A DNA stretch of 64,000 bases, taken from positions 60,938 to 124,937 of the forward strand of contig JAILGF010000104.1 in the NCBI GenBank assembly GCA_024696945.1, written 5' to 3'. Both the position numbers and the translations under genes were made by a program. Numbering within the stretch: the first letter of the stretch is position 1; every line of letters starts with the position of its first letter. Of this stretch, positions 1 through 9,243 are shown one piece after another. This DNA is from Lachnospiraceae bacterium (GTDB lineage Bacteria; Bacillota; Clostridia; Lachnospirales; Lachnospiraceae). The notes under the pieces were generated by a model. The model had not been told where the DNA came from and searched no databases. It saw nothing but the letters and a program-made list of their open reading frames with translations.

Positions 1-552
1 GAAGCAATAACCGTAAATATGGGGTTCGAAGGATTTGACACATCCAGGATCAAAGCTCTGTGTGACGATCTGGGTGTTTATTACACCGTTGTCGATACCG
101 AAATAAAGCAGGTGGTTTTTGACATACGAAAAGAAGAAAATCCTTGCTCACTCTGTGCTAAAATGCGTAAGGGAGCTTTCAATGATGAAGCCAAAAGATT
201 AGGTTGCAATAAGGAAGCATATGCCCATCATAAGGATGACGCCATAGAAACGTCTCTTATGTCACTCATCTATGAAGGTCACTACTACTGTTATTCTCCC
301 GTTACATATCTCGACAGAATGGATATTACACTGATCAGGCCCCTTCTTTACGTTGATGAATGCGATGTTGTAGGTTTCAAAAACCTTTACAATCTGCCTG
401 TAGAGAAGAATCCCTGTCCCGCAGACGGTTTCACCAAACGTGAATATGTTAAGTCACTTATAAAAAGTATGGAGAAAGAAAGCCAAGGTGTCAGGGACAG
501 ACTTTTTCATGCTGTTCATGAATACTGGAAAACCAAACAAACATTTGTTTGA
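1..552 (+). CDS. PP-loop ATPase of the TtcA/TilS-like tRNA thiolation family, 5'-truncated by window start
   Basis: Frame is open to base 1 (EAITVN precedes the listed Met at 19). CSLCAKMRKG and AHHKDDAIETSLMSLIYEG are typical of TtcA-like proteins. Confidence 0.8.
   Translation, partial: EAITVNMGFEGFDTSRIKALCDDLGVYYTVVDTEIKQVVFDIRKEENPCSLCAKMRKGAFNDEAKRLGCNKEAYAHHKDDAIETSLMSLIYEGHYYCYSPVTYLDRMDITLIRPLLYVDECDVVGFKNLYNLPVEKNPCPADGFTKREYVKSLIKSMEKESQGVRDRLFHAVHEYWKTKQTFV
538..551. promoter_or_regulatory. Candidate LexA (SOS) box CAAACATTTGTTTG upstream of lexA
   Basis: CAAAC-N4-GTTTG resembles the Firmicutes LexA consensus CGAAC-N4-GTTYG and overlaps the -35 of the lexA promoter. Confidence 0.6.
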
Positions 553-577
553 CATTCTTTGTACGCTGTGTTATTAT
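549..577 (+). promoter_or_regulatory. Sigma-A type promoter for lexA (TTGACA-N17-TATTAT)
   Basis: -35 TTGACA 549-554, 17-nt spacer, -10 TATTAT 572-577, upstream of lexA. Confidence 0.75.
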
Positions 578-633
578 AAAAAACAAGTAAATTTGGGCTT
601 TAGGGATACAACCGAAAGGAGAAGGTACGATAG

Positions 634-1254
634 ATGGCAGAAGCTTTAAAGAAAAAACAGCAGGAAATATTAGATTATGTTAAATCTCAGATCGTTGAAA
701 GGGGATATCCCCCTTCGGTAAGGGAAATATGTGCGGCGGTCGACCTCAAATCCACATCCTCCGTACATGCTCATCTTAATTCCCTTGAGAAAAAAGGATA
801 TATCCATCGTGATCCCGCAAAGACACGCTGTATTGAGATCGTTGACGGCTCATTTAATGATATTAGAAAAGGCAGCTCCAATATCAGCGTTCCCATTCTT
901 GGGCAGGTCACAGCCGGACTTCCCATACTTGCCGTAGAAAATATCGATGGTTACTTCCCCGTTCCTAATGAAATGCTCACCTCCGATACCGAGCCTTTCA
1001 TGTTAAGAGTCAAAGGTGACAGTATGATCAATGCCGGTATTTTTGACAAAGATCTTATTCTTGTAAAAAAACAGGAATCCGCAGAAAACGGTGACAAGGT
1101 AGTTGCTATGGTAGATGACTCTGTTACTGTAAAAACCTTCTATAAAGAAAAAAAGCATTTCCGGCTTCAACCCGAAAATGACGCGTATGCTCCCATTATT
1201 GTTGATAACTGCAGTATTCTTGGTAAAGTGATCGGACTATTCAGAATGTTATAA
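634..1254 (+). CDS. lexA: SOS transcriptional repressor LexA
   Basis: N-terminal winged helix (PPSVREICAAVDLKSTSSVHAHL), Ala-Gly cleavage site (GQVTAGLPILA), S24 Ser (GDSMINAGI) and Lys (VKTFYKEK); SD AAAGGAGAAGG. Confidence 0.97.
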   Translation: MAEALKKKQQEILDYVKSQIVERGYPPSVREICAAVDLKSTSSVHAHLNSLEKKGYIHRDPAKTRCIEIVDGSFNDIRKGSSNISVPILGQVTAGLPILAVENIDGYFPVPNEMLTSDTEPFMLRVKGDSMINAGIFDKDLILVKKQESAENGDKVVAMVDDSVTVKTFYKEKKHFRLQPENDAYAPIIVDNCSILGKVIGLFRML

Positions 1255-1264
1255 GAAATACTTC

Positions 1265-1299
1265 GGAGACAGGTGTACGTTTCTGCGTTCCCTGTCTCC
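1265..1299 (+). terminator. Possible intrinsic terminator of lexA
   Basis: Inverted repeat GGAGACAGG...CCTGTCTCC followed by a modestly T-rich TTCCTT. Confidence 0.5.
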
Positions 1300-1315
1300 T
1301 TCCTTGTCACAAAAC

Positions 1316-1660
1316 TCACACGAACTTCCCGTCTCTCCATATCCTTTCCAGATTATAGAACTCACGGTCTTCTCTTAAGAAAACGTGAACCACAACATCG
1401 CCGTAATCCATCAGTATCCAGCCGCTGTTACGGTTACCCTCAAGCTTCTTTGAAAATACAGACTCTTTAGCAAGCGATTCACTGACATTATCTACTATTG
1501 CCTCAAGCTGTGAAGCGTTAGATGCACTGCAGATCACAAAATAATCCGCAACGGTCGATATTTCACCGATGTAGATTACCTTGACGTTCTCTGCCTTTTT
1601 ATCTTCCATAGCATTTCTGGCAACTTCAACTATATGCTCTATGTTATAATTCTTATCCAT
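1316..1660 (-). CDS. rsfS: Ribosome silencing factor RsfS (Iojap family)
   Basis: VADYFVICSASNASQLEAIVDNV and GNRNSGWILMDYGDVVVHVFLREDREFYNLERIW. Confidence 0.95.
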   Translation of the reverse strand: MDKNYNIEHIVEVARNAMEDKKAENVKVIYIGEISTVADYFVICSASNASQLEAIVDNVSESLAKESVFSKKLEGNRNSGWILMDYGDVVVHVFLREDREFYNLERIWRDGKFV

Positions 1661-1740
1661 CCAATATACCCTCTTATATAATTTTCTTCGTTTTATTCTT
1701 TCCTTCTTCTCATCCTATTTAAACATATTGAATAATATAT

Positions 1741-2991
1741 TTAGTTTGAAATCAGGTATTTTTTATAGTATTCATATGTTTCAACGGAGAGCATACAAAC
1801 GTTATCCTTGTATTCTCTCAAGATATACGGAACAATATTGTCAAGCACGTATGCACAGGCCAGATCCAGATCATAAGTTGCTACAGACCTGATAACCTCC
1901 AGGCCGGGTGTATATTTCATGGTTCTTCCGGGTTCAATAACGTCACTCATATAAACTATCTTTTCAAGAACTGACATATCCGGTCTGCCTGTTGTATGGA
2001 ATCTTATCGCATTGATAATATCCTCATCCTCTATACCGTACTTCAGTTTTGCCCATTCGGCGCCAACCTTTGAATGCAGAAGGTTTGAAGCCTGTCTTCT
2101 TTCAACCTCGTCAAATTCAATTCCGAGTTTTTCCGCTTCCTTCAATATTTCTTCGTCGGACAGATGCTTAGCACAGTCATGAAGAAGTCCTGCGGTGTAC
2201 GCCTTCACAGGATCGTATCCGTGAAGTTTTGCAAGCTTAAAGCACATATCGGCGACATTCAAGATATGAAGATATCTTTTCGGCTTCATAAGTGCTTTAA
2301 GTTCTTCCTTGATCTTTATAAACTTCTGGTCTTCATATAATCCCTTTTCTCTGATATATGCAATAACATCTCTGGGAATAAGACCGTTTACATCAATACC
2401 GCATTTTAAATAATCTCTTAAGTCCGATGAAGCAATACTTACCAATGGTGAAGACAAGAAGATTATTTCAGGAAAAAATAACGTACCGTCTTCATTTTTG
2501 CAGGTAAACTTATGACATATCCTTTCGGCGGTTTCGGCATATCTACACTCCGAAAACCCTTCAGAACTGGATATTGCAGTGTTTTCGGTAGCTCTTGGAG
2601 CAACAACAAGACTGCAGTTCCTTAGAATTTCGTCAGGTCTGCGCCAATCCTCAAAATAATCAAGAGAATCTCCGCCTATTATAAAATAATACTTTACATC
2701 CGGATTTTGTTCCTTCAGCATTCTGAAAGTGTCTGCCGAATACGTTATTCCGTCTCTTTTCAGCTCAAAATCCGACAATTCGAAAAAGGGATACGGCTTT
2801 ATTGCCGATTCTATCAGGGCACACCTATCCTCCTCCGAAGGAATATAGTCGATTTTCTTGTACCCGGGCTGTTTTGAAGGCATAAAAAGTACCTTGTCAA
2901 GCTTCAGCATATCATATGCCCTTGCGGCGATCATCAAATGAGATAAATGTATGGGATTGAAGGTTCCGCCCATAACTCCGATTTTTTCCAT
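1741..2991 (-). CDS. nadD: Fusion of nicotinate-nucleotide adenylyltransferase (NadD) and YqeK-like HD-domain hydrolase
   Basis: N-term GGTFNPIHLSHLMIA and IGGDSLDYFEDWRRPDEIL (NadD); C-term RYLHILNVADMCFKLAKLHG...AGLLHDCAKHLS (HD/YqeK) in one ORF. Confidence 0.93.
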   Translation of the reverse strand: MEKIGVMGGTFNPIHLSHLMIAARAYDMLKLDKVLFMPSKQPGYKKIDYIPSEEDRCALIESAIKPYPFFELSDFELKRDGITYSADTFRMLKEQNPDVKYYFIIGGDSLDYFEDWRRPDEILRNCSLVVAPRATENTAISSSEGFSECRYAETAERICHKFTCKNEDGTLFFPEIIFLSSPLVSIASSDLRDYLKCGIDVNGLIPRDVIAYIREKGLYEDQKFIKIKEELKALMKPKRYLHILNVADMCFKLAKLHGYDPVKAYTAGLLHDCAKHLSDEEILKEAEKLGIEFDEVERRQASNLLHSKVGAEWAKLKYGIEDEDIINAIRFHTTGRPDMSVLEKIVYMSDVIEPGRTMKYTPGLEVIRSVATYDLDLACAYVLDNIVPYILREYKDNVCMLSVETYEYYKKYLISN

Positions 2992-3018
2992 ATATTGAAC
3001 TTAACCCCTTCCTAAAGA

Positions 3019-3330
3019 TTATTGTTCTTTAACCTTCTTTTCCTTTGGTAGTTCAATCTTTTTATTCTTTTTAGATTCTTTATAAAGGACTATTTTTTTG
3101 CCGATAACCTGTACGATCTGTGCGCCTGTCCTTTCTGCAAGTATTTCAGCAAGTTCCCTCGGATCGTCAGCACAATTCTTTAATACCGAAATCTTTATAA
3201 GCTCCCTGGCTTCAAGTGCTTCCGAAATGCCTAAGGTAAATTCCGGAGTAATGCTTGACTTTCCTATCTGATAGATAGGATCTATGTTCATAGCAAGTCC
3301 TTTTAAAAAAGCTCTCTGTTTTGTTGTCAT
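3019..3330 (-). CDS. yhbY: YhbY-family (CRM domain) RNA-binding protein
   Basis: KQRAFLKGLAMNIDPIYQIGKSSITPEF...GAQIVQVIGKKIVLYK. Confidence 0.92.
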   Translation of the reverse strand: MTTKQRAFLKGLAMNIDPIYQIGKSSITPEFTLGISEALEARELIKISVLKNCADDPRELAEILAERTGAQIVQVIGKKIVLYKESKKNKKIELPKEKKVKEQ

Positions 3331-3347
3331 ATTAAATTCCTAACTTT

Positions 3348-4640
3348 TCAATTTTTATAGTAATCAAAATCCCAACCGTAAAGTCTTACGGTATCGCCTT
3401 CCTGAATTCCAAGCTCTTCAAGCTTATCGAGTATCCCGTTTGATTTAAGAAAATTCTGGAAGAACGAGAATCCTTTTTCAGAATCAAGGTTTGTATATCC
3501 AAGCATTCTCTCTATTCTCGGGCCTTCAACCAGATAAACCTTTTCCTCCTCATCATAGCTAACCGTATAAGGAAGATTTGTATCTATCTTTTCTTCATAA
3601 ACAAAATCAGGCTCATATACTATAGGCTCTCTGCCGGTCTTTTCAAGCAGCTCCGAGGTTTTATAAAGCAGTTCCTTTATTCCCTCACCGGTTACTGCAG
3701 AGATCGGAACAACCTCTATTCCTTTTGGTTCGAATACCTTTTTAAGCTTATTTACAGCCTCGTCCTTATCCTCGCCAAAAAGGACATCCATCTTGTTTGC
3801 AGCAATGATCTGGGGCTTTAATGAGAGTTCAGGATCGTATTTTTCAAGCTCAAGATTGATTTTTTCAATATCATTAACAGGATCCCTGCCTTCAACGGAT
3901 GCGGCATCAACAATGTGTATTATTACCCTTGTTCTTTCAATATGCTTTAAGAACTGATGTCCGAGACCGATACCTTCCGAGGCACCTTCTATAAGGCCCG
4001 GAATATCGGCTATTACAAAGCCCTTGCCGCCATCTAGATCAACAACACCCAAATTGGGATTGAGTGTGGTAAAGTGATAATTTGCAATCTTGGGCCTTGC
4101 ATTGGTCACTCTTGAAAGGAAGGTTGACTTTCCTACATTCGGGAATCCGACCAGACCAACGTCTGCAATGCATTTAAGTTCCAGTATAAGATTCAGTTCT
4201 TTAGCGGCCTGTCCGGGCTGAGCATACTTCGGAGCCTGCATTGTGGAGGTTGCGTAATGCATATTTCCTTTTCCGCCTCTTCCTCCGGAAAGGATAACCT
4301 GGCGTTCATTGCCGCAAGACATATCGGCAACTATTTTTCCGGATTCCTCTTCCCTTAATACTGTACCTTCCGGAACCTTTATGATAAGATCTTCGCCGTC
4401 CATACCATGGCATCTCTTATTTTTTCCGTCCTCACCGTTCTGAGCGCAGAATTTATGTTTGAAACGGAAATCATTCAAGGTATTAAGTCCTTTATCCACA
4501 ACAAAAATAACATCTCCGCCTCTTCCTCCGTCGCCACCGTCCGGACCTCCGTCCGGTACGAACTTTTCACGTCTGAAGCTGACATGTCCGTCTCCGCCCT
4601 TGCCTGATCTGATATATATTTTGGCTGTATCTGCAAACAT
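3348..4640 (-). CDS. obgE: GTPase ObgE/CgtA
   Basis: Gly-rich Obg N-domain (GGDGHVSFRREKFVPDGGPDGGDGGRGGDV), G1 GFPNVGKST, G3 DIPGLIEGA, C-terminal OCT domain. Confidence 0.97.
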   Translation of the reverse strand: MFADTAKIYIRSGKGGDGHVSFRREKFVPDGGPDGGDGGRGGDVIFVVDKGLNTLNDFRFKHKFCAQNGEDGKNKRCHGMDGEDLIIKVPEGTVLREEESGKIVADMSCGNERQVILSGGRGGKGNMHYATSTMQAPKYAQPGQAAKELNLILELKCIADVGLVGFPNVGKSTFLSRVTNARPKIANYHFTTLNPNLGVVDLDGGKGFVIADIPGLIEGASEGIGLGHQFLKHIERTRVIIHIVDAASVEGRDPVNDIEKINLELEKYDPELSLKPQIIAANKMDVLFGEDKDEAVNKLKKVFEPKGIEVVPISAVTGEGIKELLYKTSELLEKTGREPIVYEPDFVYEEKIDTNLPYTVSYDEEEKVYLVEGPRIERMLGYTNLDSEKGFSFFQNFLKSNGILDKLEELGIQEGDTVRLYGWDFDYYKN

Positions 4641-4692
4641 ACTTCTTTAACCCCTAATATTATAAAAAACTTCTATACTGTTTTAAACTAAT

Positions 4693-4722
4693 AAAGGGCC
4701 GCCGCAAATGCGACAGCCCTTT
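4693..4722 (-). terminator. Probable intrinsic terminator or attenuator downstream of rpmA
   Basis: AAAGGGCTGTCGCATTTGCGGCGGCCCTTT hairpin between rpmA and obgE. Confidence 0.5.
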
Positions 4723-4733
4723 AATCACAAAAA

Positions 4734-5018
4734 TTATTCAGCAACGGGATAAACGCTAGCCTGCTTCTTATCCCTGCCCTTTCTCTCGAATCTCAATGTT
4801 CCGTCAACAAGTGCAAATAATGTATCGTCACCGCCGCGTCCAACATTAACACCGGGATGAATCTTTGTTCCGCGCTGCTTATAAAGGATGTTTCCAGCCT
4901 TTACGAACTGTCCGTCAGCACGCTTAGCACCCAATCTCTTTGACTCAGAGTCTCTGCCGTTCTTTGTAGAGCCGACACCCTTTTTATGAGCGAAGAACTG
5001 AAGGTTTAATTGTAACAT
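4734..5018 (-). CDS. rpmA: 50S ribosomal protein L27 with Firmicutes-type N-terminal extension
   Basis: [37 protein letters not shown]. Confidence 0.97.
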   Translation of the reverse strand: MLQLNLQFFAHKKGVGSTKNGRDSESKRLGAKRADGQFVKAGNILYKQRGTKIHPGVNVGRGGDDTLFALVDGTLRFERKGRDKKQASVYPVAE

Positions 5019-5021
5019 GTC

Positions 5022-5351
5022 CTATACCTCCTTACTTTCTATTCTTATGTACTTATCTCCATATTGGTTATGTATCATATCGATACCGAGCTTCATACTG
5101 TTAAGCAACAGCATGGCCTCCATAGATGGTTTATCCTTTATTTTCAGATCCAGAATACCCTTTTTTTCATTCATTTCCAGATTGAAATCATCCTCTGTAA
5201 GCTGTTCCATGGAATTTACCGTATTCATGGTAAGCATTGAAACTGCTGAACATATGATATCTTTACCGGACTCTGCGTAACCCGCGTGTCCTTTGGTCTT
5301 AAAACCGCAGATATTCTTCTCTTTGTCGTATAAAAAGATAATCTTGATCAT
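5022..5351 (-). CDS. prp: Ribosomal-processing cysteine protease Prp
   Basis: GFKTKGHAGYAESGKDIICSAVSML has the catalytic His/Cys; lies between rplU and rpmA as usual for prp. Confidence 0.93.
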   Translation of the reverse strand: MIKIIFLYDKEKNICGFKTKGHAGYAESGKDIICSAVSMLTMNTVNSMEQLTEDDFNLEMNEKKGILDLKIKDKPSMEAMLLLNSMKLGIDMIHNQYGDKYIRIESKEV

Positions 5352-5371
5352 TTTAAAAGGATTTTCGAAAA

Positions 5372-5680
5372 TTAAGCGTTGATCTTATCAATCTTAACCT
5401 TGGTGTAAAGCTGTCTGTGTCCGTTCTTCTTATGATAACCGGACTTATTCTTGTACTTGTAAACAATAACCTTCTTAGCCTTGCCCTCTTCAACTACTGT
5501 AGCCTCAACCTTAGCTCCGCTAACTGTAGGATTTCCAAGTACAAGTGAACCATTGTTTACAGCAAGTACCTGGTCAAAGCTGACTGTTTCTCCTTCAGCT
5601 GCGCCGAGCTTCTCAACCTTGATAACATCACCCTCGGCAACCTTGTACTGCTTTCCGCCTGTAGCAATAATAGCGTACAT
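5372..5680 (-). CDS. rplU: 50S ribosomal protein L21
   Basis: [25 protein letters not shown]...[21 protein letters not shown]. The track's start at 5788 is too far upstream; ATG at 5680 follows SD AGGAGG. Confidence 0.95.
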   Translation of the reverse strand: MYAIIATGGKQYKVAEGDVIKVEKLGAAEGETVSFDQVLAVNNGSLVLGNPTVSGAKVEATVVEEGKAKKVIVYKYKNKSGYHKKNGHRQLYTKVKIDKINA

Positions 5681-5689
5681 TTTGATTCC

Positions 5690-5753
5690 TCCTATAAATA
5701 ATCTCGCCAGCTGTGGGGGACGAACGTCACTTAACCCTCGCTGTGCGGCACAC
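5690..5753 (-). ncRNA. Ribosomal protein L21 leader (structured 5' UTR of rplU)
   Basis: Transcript GUGUGCCGCACAGCGAGGGUUAAGUGACGUUCGUCCCCCACAGCUGGCGAG between the promoter and the L21 SD resembles the known Firmicutes L21 leader and contains a GACG-UU-CGUC hairpin. Confidence 0.72.
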
Positions 5754-5759
5754 TGAATG

Positions 5760-5788
5760 ATATTAGCATGAAAATCAATCGATGTCAA
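5760..5788 (-). promoter_or_regulatory. Promoter of the rplU-prp-rpmA operon (TTGACA-N17-TAATAT)
   Basis: -35 at 5783-5788, -10 at 5760-5765, minus strand. Confidence 0.8.
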
Positions 5789-5825
5789 GCATTTTTTAAT
5801 ATTTTTTAGAAATCTTATAGAAGGA

Positions 5826-6683
5826 TCATTTTAAAATTTCGTCTATGGTCGAAACGGTACTGAAGCTTCCCTGATGCTGCGAAAGTATCTCTTTCATCTT
5901 GGAAAGTTCAAAATAGTTTATATAACATATCAGCGTTTTGTTCTCTCCCGCTATTGCTCCGTAAGAATCCATCATCGTACAGGTCTTATTAAGCTGTTTT
6001 TTAATGGCTTTCACCAGTTCATCCGGTTTCTTTGTTATGATCGTAACCTGTTTTATGGCTTCAAAGTTATCGGTAAAGTGATTGATTATCGATGTTGCGA
6101 CCACATATACAAGCAGGCTCATAAGAGCAGCATTCCTGTTTATTACAATAAATACCGTTGCATATACACATGCATTAAAAAAGATAAGAATCGGGGTCAT
6201 ACTAAAGTTTTTCCCGCTCTTGTCCGAGATCTTTTTTACAAGTATATTGGCAAATATTTCCGATCCGTCAATACAGCCGTCGCTCTTAAGTATCAGTGAA
6301 AGTCCCGCGCCGAGGATTGCACCTCCGAACACTACAGCCAGGAAGTGCTCGGTATTAAGCTCAAAGGGTATCTCTTCAAATATTTCGAGCCCCACAGTAT
6401 ATACAAAAGCTCCCAATATCGCCTTTATACCGAACTTCTTTCCCAGAACAATAAAGCCTGCTATAAGGAACGGTATAAATACCATGGCAACACATACCGA
6501 AAGGTTCATACCCGTAATCTTGCTTATAACAATTGCTATGCCTGCGGTTCCGTAATCGATGGCATCATTCGGAATAAGTATGCACACAACCGAAAAGCTG
6601 GCCATCAAAGCACCGACACATATAAGAAGATATGAAGTAAAATCATTCCAACTGAATTTTCTGTTTTTCTTTTCTTCACTCAT
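5826..6683 (-). CDS. YitT family membrane protein
   Basis: Polytopic N-terminus with ...[29 protein letters not shown] and a C-terminal DUF2179-like domain ([32 protein letters not shown]). Confidence 0.88.
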   Translation of the reverse strand: MSEEKKNRKFSWNDFTSYLLICVGALMASFSVVCILIPNDAIDYGTAGIAIVISKITGMNLSVCVAMVFIPFLIAGFIVLGKKFGIKAILGAFVYTVGLEIFEEIPFELNTEHFLAVVFGGAILGAGLSLILKSDGCIDGSEIFANILVKKISDKSGKNFSMTPILIFFNACVYATVFIVINRNAALMSLLVYVVATSIINHFTDNFEAIKQVTIITKKPDELVKAIKKQLNKTCTMMDSYGAIAGENKTLICYINYFELSKMKEILSQHQGSFSTVSTIDEILK

Positions 6684-6727
6684 AGCCTAAACTGTATTCT
6701 ATATAATAGATAAATTCGCCAAAGGTA

Positions 6728-7327
6728 TCAGATATCGAGTTTCAGCTGCATTTCATCTTCGGCTTCACTCTTAAACTCTTCCATTTTTTCCGGAGTAATA
6801 GTCGGAAGTTCATCAATAGAAGATATCCCAAAGTGTCTCAAAAACTCCTCACTTGTACCAAACAGGCAGGGTCTTCCGGGAGCATTCTTTCTTCCTACCT
6901 CTTCTATCAGGCCATATTCCAAAAGCTTATTGATCGAATGGTCTGAATTAACTCCTCTTATAGCTTCAACATCGGCCTTTGTTATGGGCTGTTTATAAGC
7001 AATTATGGAAAGAGTTTCCAAAAGCACATCCGTAAGGATATGTTTTTTCGGAACGTTTGCGATCCTTACTATAGTCTCATACATCTCCTGCTTTGTACAC
7101 ATCTGGAACGAACCATCAAGCTCGATTATCTGTACTCCGAAGCTTTCGTCCTTGTACCTGTCGGAAAGTGCCCTTATACAGTTTCTGACAGTATCCTCAT
7201 CGTGTCCGACGGCCTCCGCTATCCTTCTGATCTCAACGGCTTCCCCCATGGTGAAAAGTATCGCTTCAACCTTGGCCAAAAGCAGTTTCAAATCTATATC
7301 AAGTTTTTTAATTTCTTCCATGTCCAT
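6728..7327 (-). CDS. scpB: Segregation and condensation protein B
   Basis: KVEAILFTMGEAVEIRRIAEAVG...ETLSIIAYKQPITKADVEAIRGV; downstream of scpA. Confidence 0.95.
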   Translation of the reverse strand: MDMEEIKKLDIDLKLLLAKVEAILFTMGEAVEIRRIAEAVGHDEDTVRNCIRALSDRYKDESFGVQIIELDGSFQMCTKQEMYETIVRIANVPKKHILTDVLLETLSIIAYKQPITKADVEAIRGVNSDHSINKLLEYGLIEEVGRKNAPGRPCLFGTSEEFLRHFGISSIDELPTITPEKMEEFKSEAEDEMQLKLDI

Positions 7328-7360
7328 AGTTACAAATCCTCAAAACCACAAATCATTTTA

Positions 7361-8143
7361 TTATTCCTGCATAAATGCATCCAGTACTACAATATCGTCT
7401 GCCAGATAATCTACAATAATATCGTCGAATATCCCGTCCTGACGTACTGTTATCCTGCCCATCTTTATCAATTCAAGGATTGCAAGGAAAGTAATGATGA
7501 TCTCCATTTTCTTTTTCCTGCTTTCCATGTACTTTTTAAAACTGAAATGCCTGTTGGCAAGACCGTATATCTGAAGATCCTCGATTATCTGATAAAGGTT
7601 TGTGTCCTCTTTCTCTATTTTTCCGAACTTACTTCTTACAGGATCTATCCTGTCGTCCTGCTTTTTTACAAGATCCTTAAATATACTGTTAAGCTTTGAA
7701 AGACTGACATTTCCAAGAAGCTCTCCTATATCCACGTCTTCCTTGTATTGCTTGACCTCATCGGGGATGGTGCTTTCCTTAAACATCACCTTTTCGGCAT
7801 CATACTGTCTGTCCTTAAGCTCATAGGAAACATACTTGAACATTTTATATTCAAGAAGTCTCTCGACAAGCTCTCTTCGAAGATCCACAGGATTTTCTCC
7901 GTCTTCGGGTTCGGGCTGAGGAAGCAGCATATCGGATTTCAATTTCAGCAGATACGCCGCCATCACAAGGAATTCACTTGTTTCATCAAGCTTGTCCTGT
8001 GAAAGCGTTGAGATTACTTCCATATACTGATCTGTTATTTCAGCTATGGGTATATCATATATATCAATCTTATTTTTTTCGATCAACTGCAAAAGGAGGT
8101 CCAAAGGTCCTTCAAATGCATCAAGTTTGACTGCGATACTCAT
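7361..8143 (-). CDS. scpA: Segregation and condensation protein A
   Basis: [40 protein letters not shown]-type kleisin N-terminus. Confidence 0.96.
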   Translation of the reverse strand: [260 protein letters not shown]

Positions 8144-9015
8144 TTCTGTACGCTGCCCGATCCTTCCTTTTCAAACTTTACCACAACTATTTCAGGACGG
8201 TTAAAAATCCTTATCGGGACATCATGCCAGCCGACACCTCTTGATATAACCATCTTCATATTTCCGCATTCATGTATTCCCCGTACTCTTTTATGGAATA
8301 TCTGGAACCGCGGAGTAACCGTTCCGCCCAGGAAAGGAACATATATTATTCCCCCGTGCAGATGACCGGAGAGACAAACATCATAGCCGCTTTCAGAATA
8401 TTCTTTCAGATGCTCGGGGTCATGTGCTATAAGTATCTTATAACAATTCTCGGCATTTACTTTCGAAAGGATCTTGTCCGTCCTTTTTTTGATAATACCC
8501 TTTGTGTCATGTCCGTGATACATCCACAGAGGCAGATTAAGCCCTACAAAAACGGTTTCACCGTCCGCAGTTTTATATGCCCTGTTATTTAACAGTATTA
8601 TTCTTTTCCTTGCGAATCTTAGAAGCCTTCTGCAAGCCTTTCGGTGATGTTTCCTGAGTTTTTCCTCATGATTCCCGAAGGTATAAAGTACAGGTATTCT
8701 GAGTTTTTTGATCTTTCTAATAAACCTGAACGCAAATTTAAGCTCCTTCGCTCCTCTTCCGTTAACCAGATCTCCGCATATAACAATATAGTCAGGCTCT
8801 ATCTCCTTCAATCTTTCAAAAAGTCTTGAATTGTCCTTTCCATGACTTATACCGTGTATGTCACTTATCAGAGCGATCTTCTTTCCGGAAAGGCTCTCGG
8901 GAACGCGTTCGGAATTTATTTTATATTCTTTAACCGACAAAAGCTTCGTTTCAAGCATTCCGTAAAGCAAGGTCAAAACTCCGCCGGCAAAACACGATGT
9001 TAAAAATATATTCAT
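8140..9015 (-). CDS. Metallophosphoesterase (YkuE-like)
   Basis: ALISDIHG, ICGDLVNGRG, FGNHE, IAHDPE and LSGHLHGG motifs. Confidence 0.9.
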   Translation of the reverse strand: MNIFLTSCFAGGVLTLLYGMLETKLLSVKEYKINSERVPESLSGKKIALISDIHGISHGKDNSRLFERLKEIEPDYIVICGDLVNGRGAKELKFAFRFIRKIKKLRIPVLYTFGNHEEKLRKHHRKACRRLLRFARKRIILLNNRAYKTADGETVFVGLNLPLWMYHGHDTKGIIKKRTDKILSKVNAENCYKILIAHDPEHLKEYSESGYDVCLSGHLHGGIIYVPFLGGTVTPRFQIFHKRVRGIHECGNMKMVISRGVGWHDVPIRIFNRPEIVVVKFEKEGSGSVQK

Positions 9016-9048
9016 TATATATAGCAGGCCACTTGCTTGCTATCCTTT

Positions 9049-9201
9049 CTATTTATTAGCTTCGTATTCCATCTGATACTGTTCCCTTAACGAAACCGGC
9101 TTGGAATCATCTCCGTTAGAAGACATGGAGGTAATAAATACAATAAGCAGTGTAATGAATATTAGCAATGAAATAATCAGGACTATCTTTGCTTTTTTCA
9201 T
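9049..9201 (-). CDS. Small single-pass membrane protein (50 aa), not in the supplied ORF track
   Basis: MKKAKIVLIISLLIFITLLIVFITSMSSNGDDSKPVSLREQYQMEYEANK; ATG at 9201 preceded by SD AAGGAGG. Confidence 0.65.
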   Translation of the reverse strand: MKKAKIVLIISLLIFITLLIVFITSMSSNGDDSKPVSLREQYQMEYEANK

Positions 9202-9243
9202 GAATTGTACCTCCTTTCGGAACAGACATTAATTAAGCTTTGA

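Noticed and set aside
7040-7699. 219-aa plus-strand ORF across the scpA/scpB junction
   Set aside because: Antisense to two clear genes; composition typical of shadow ORFs.
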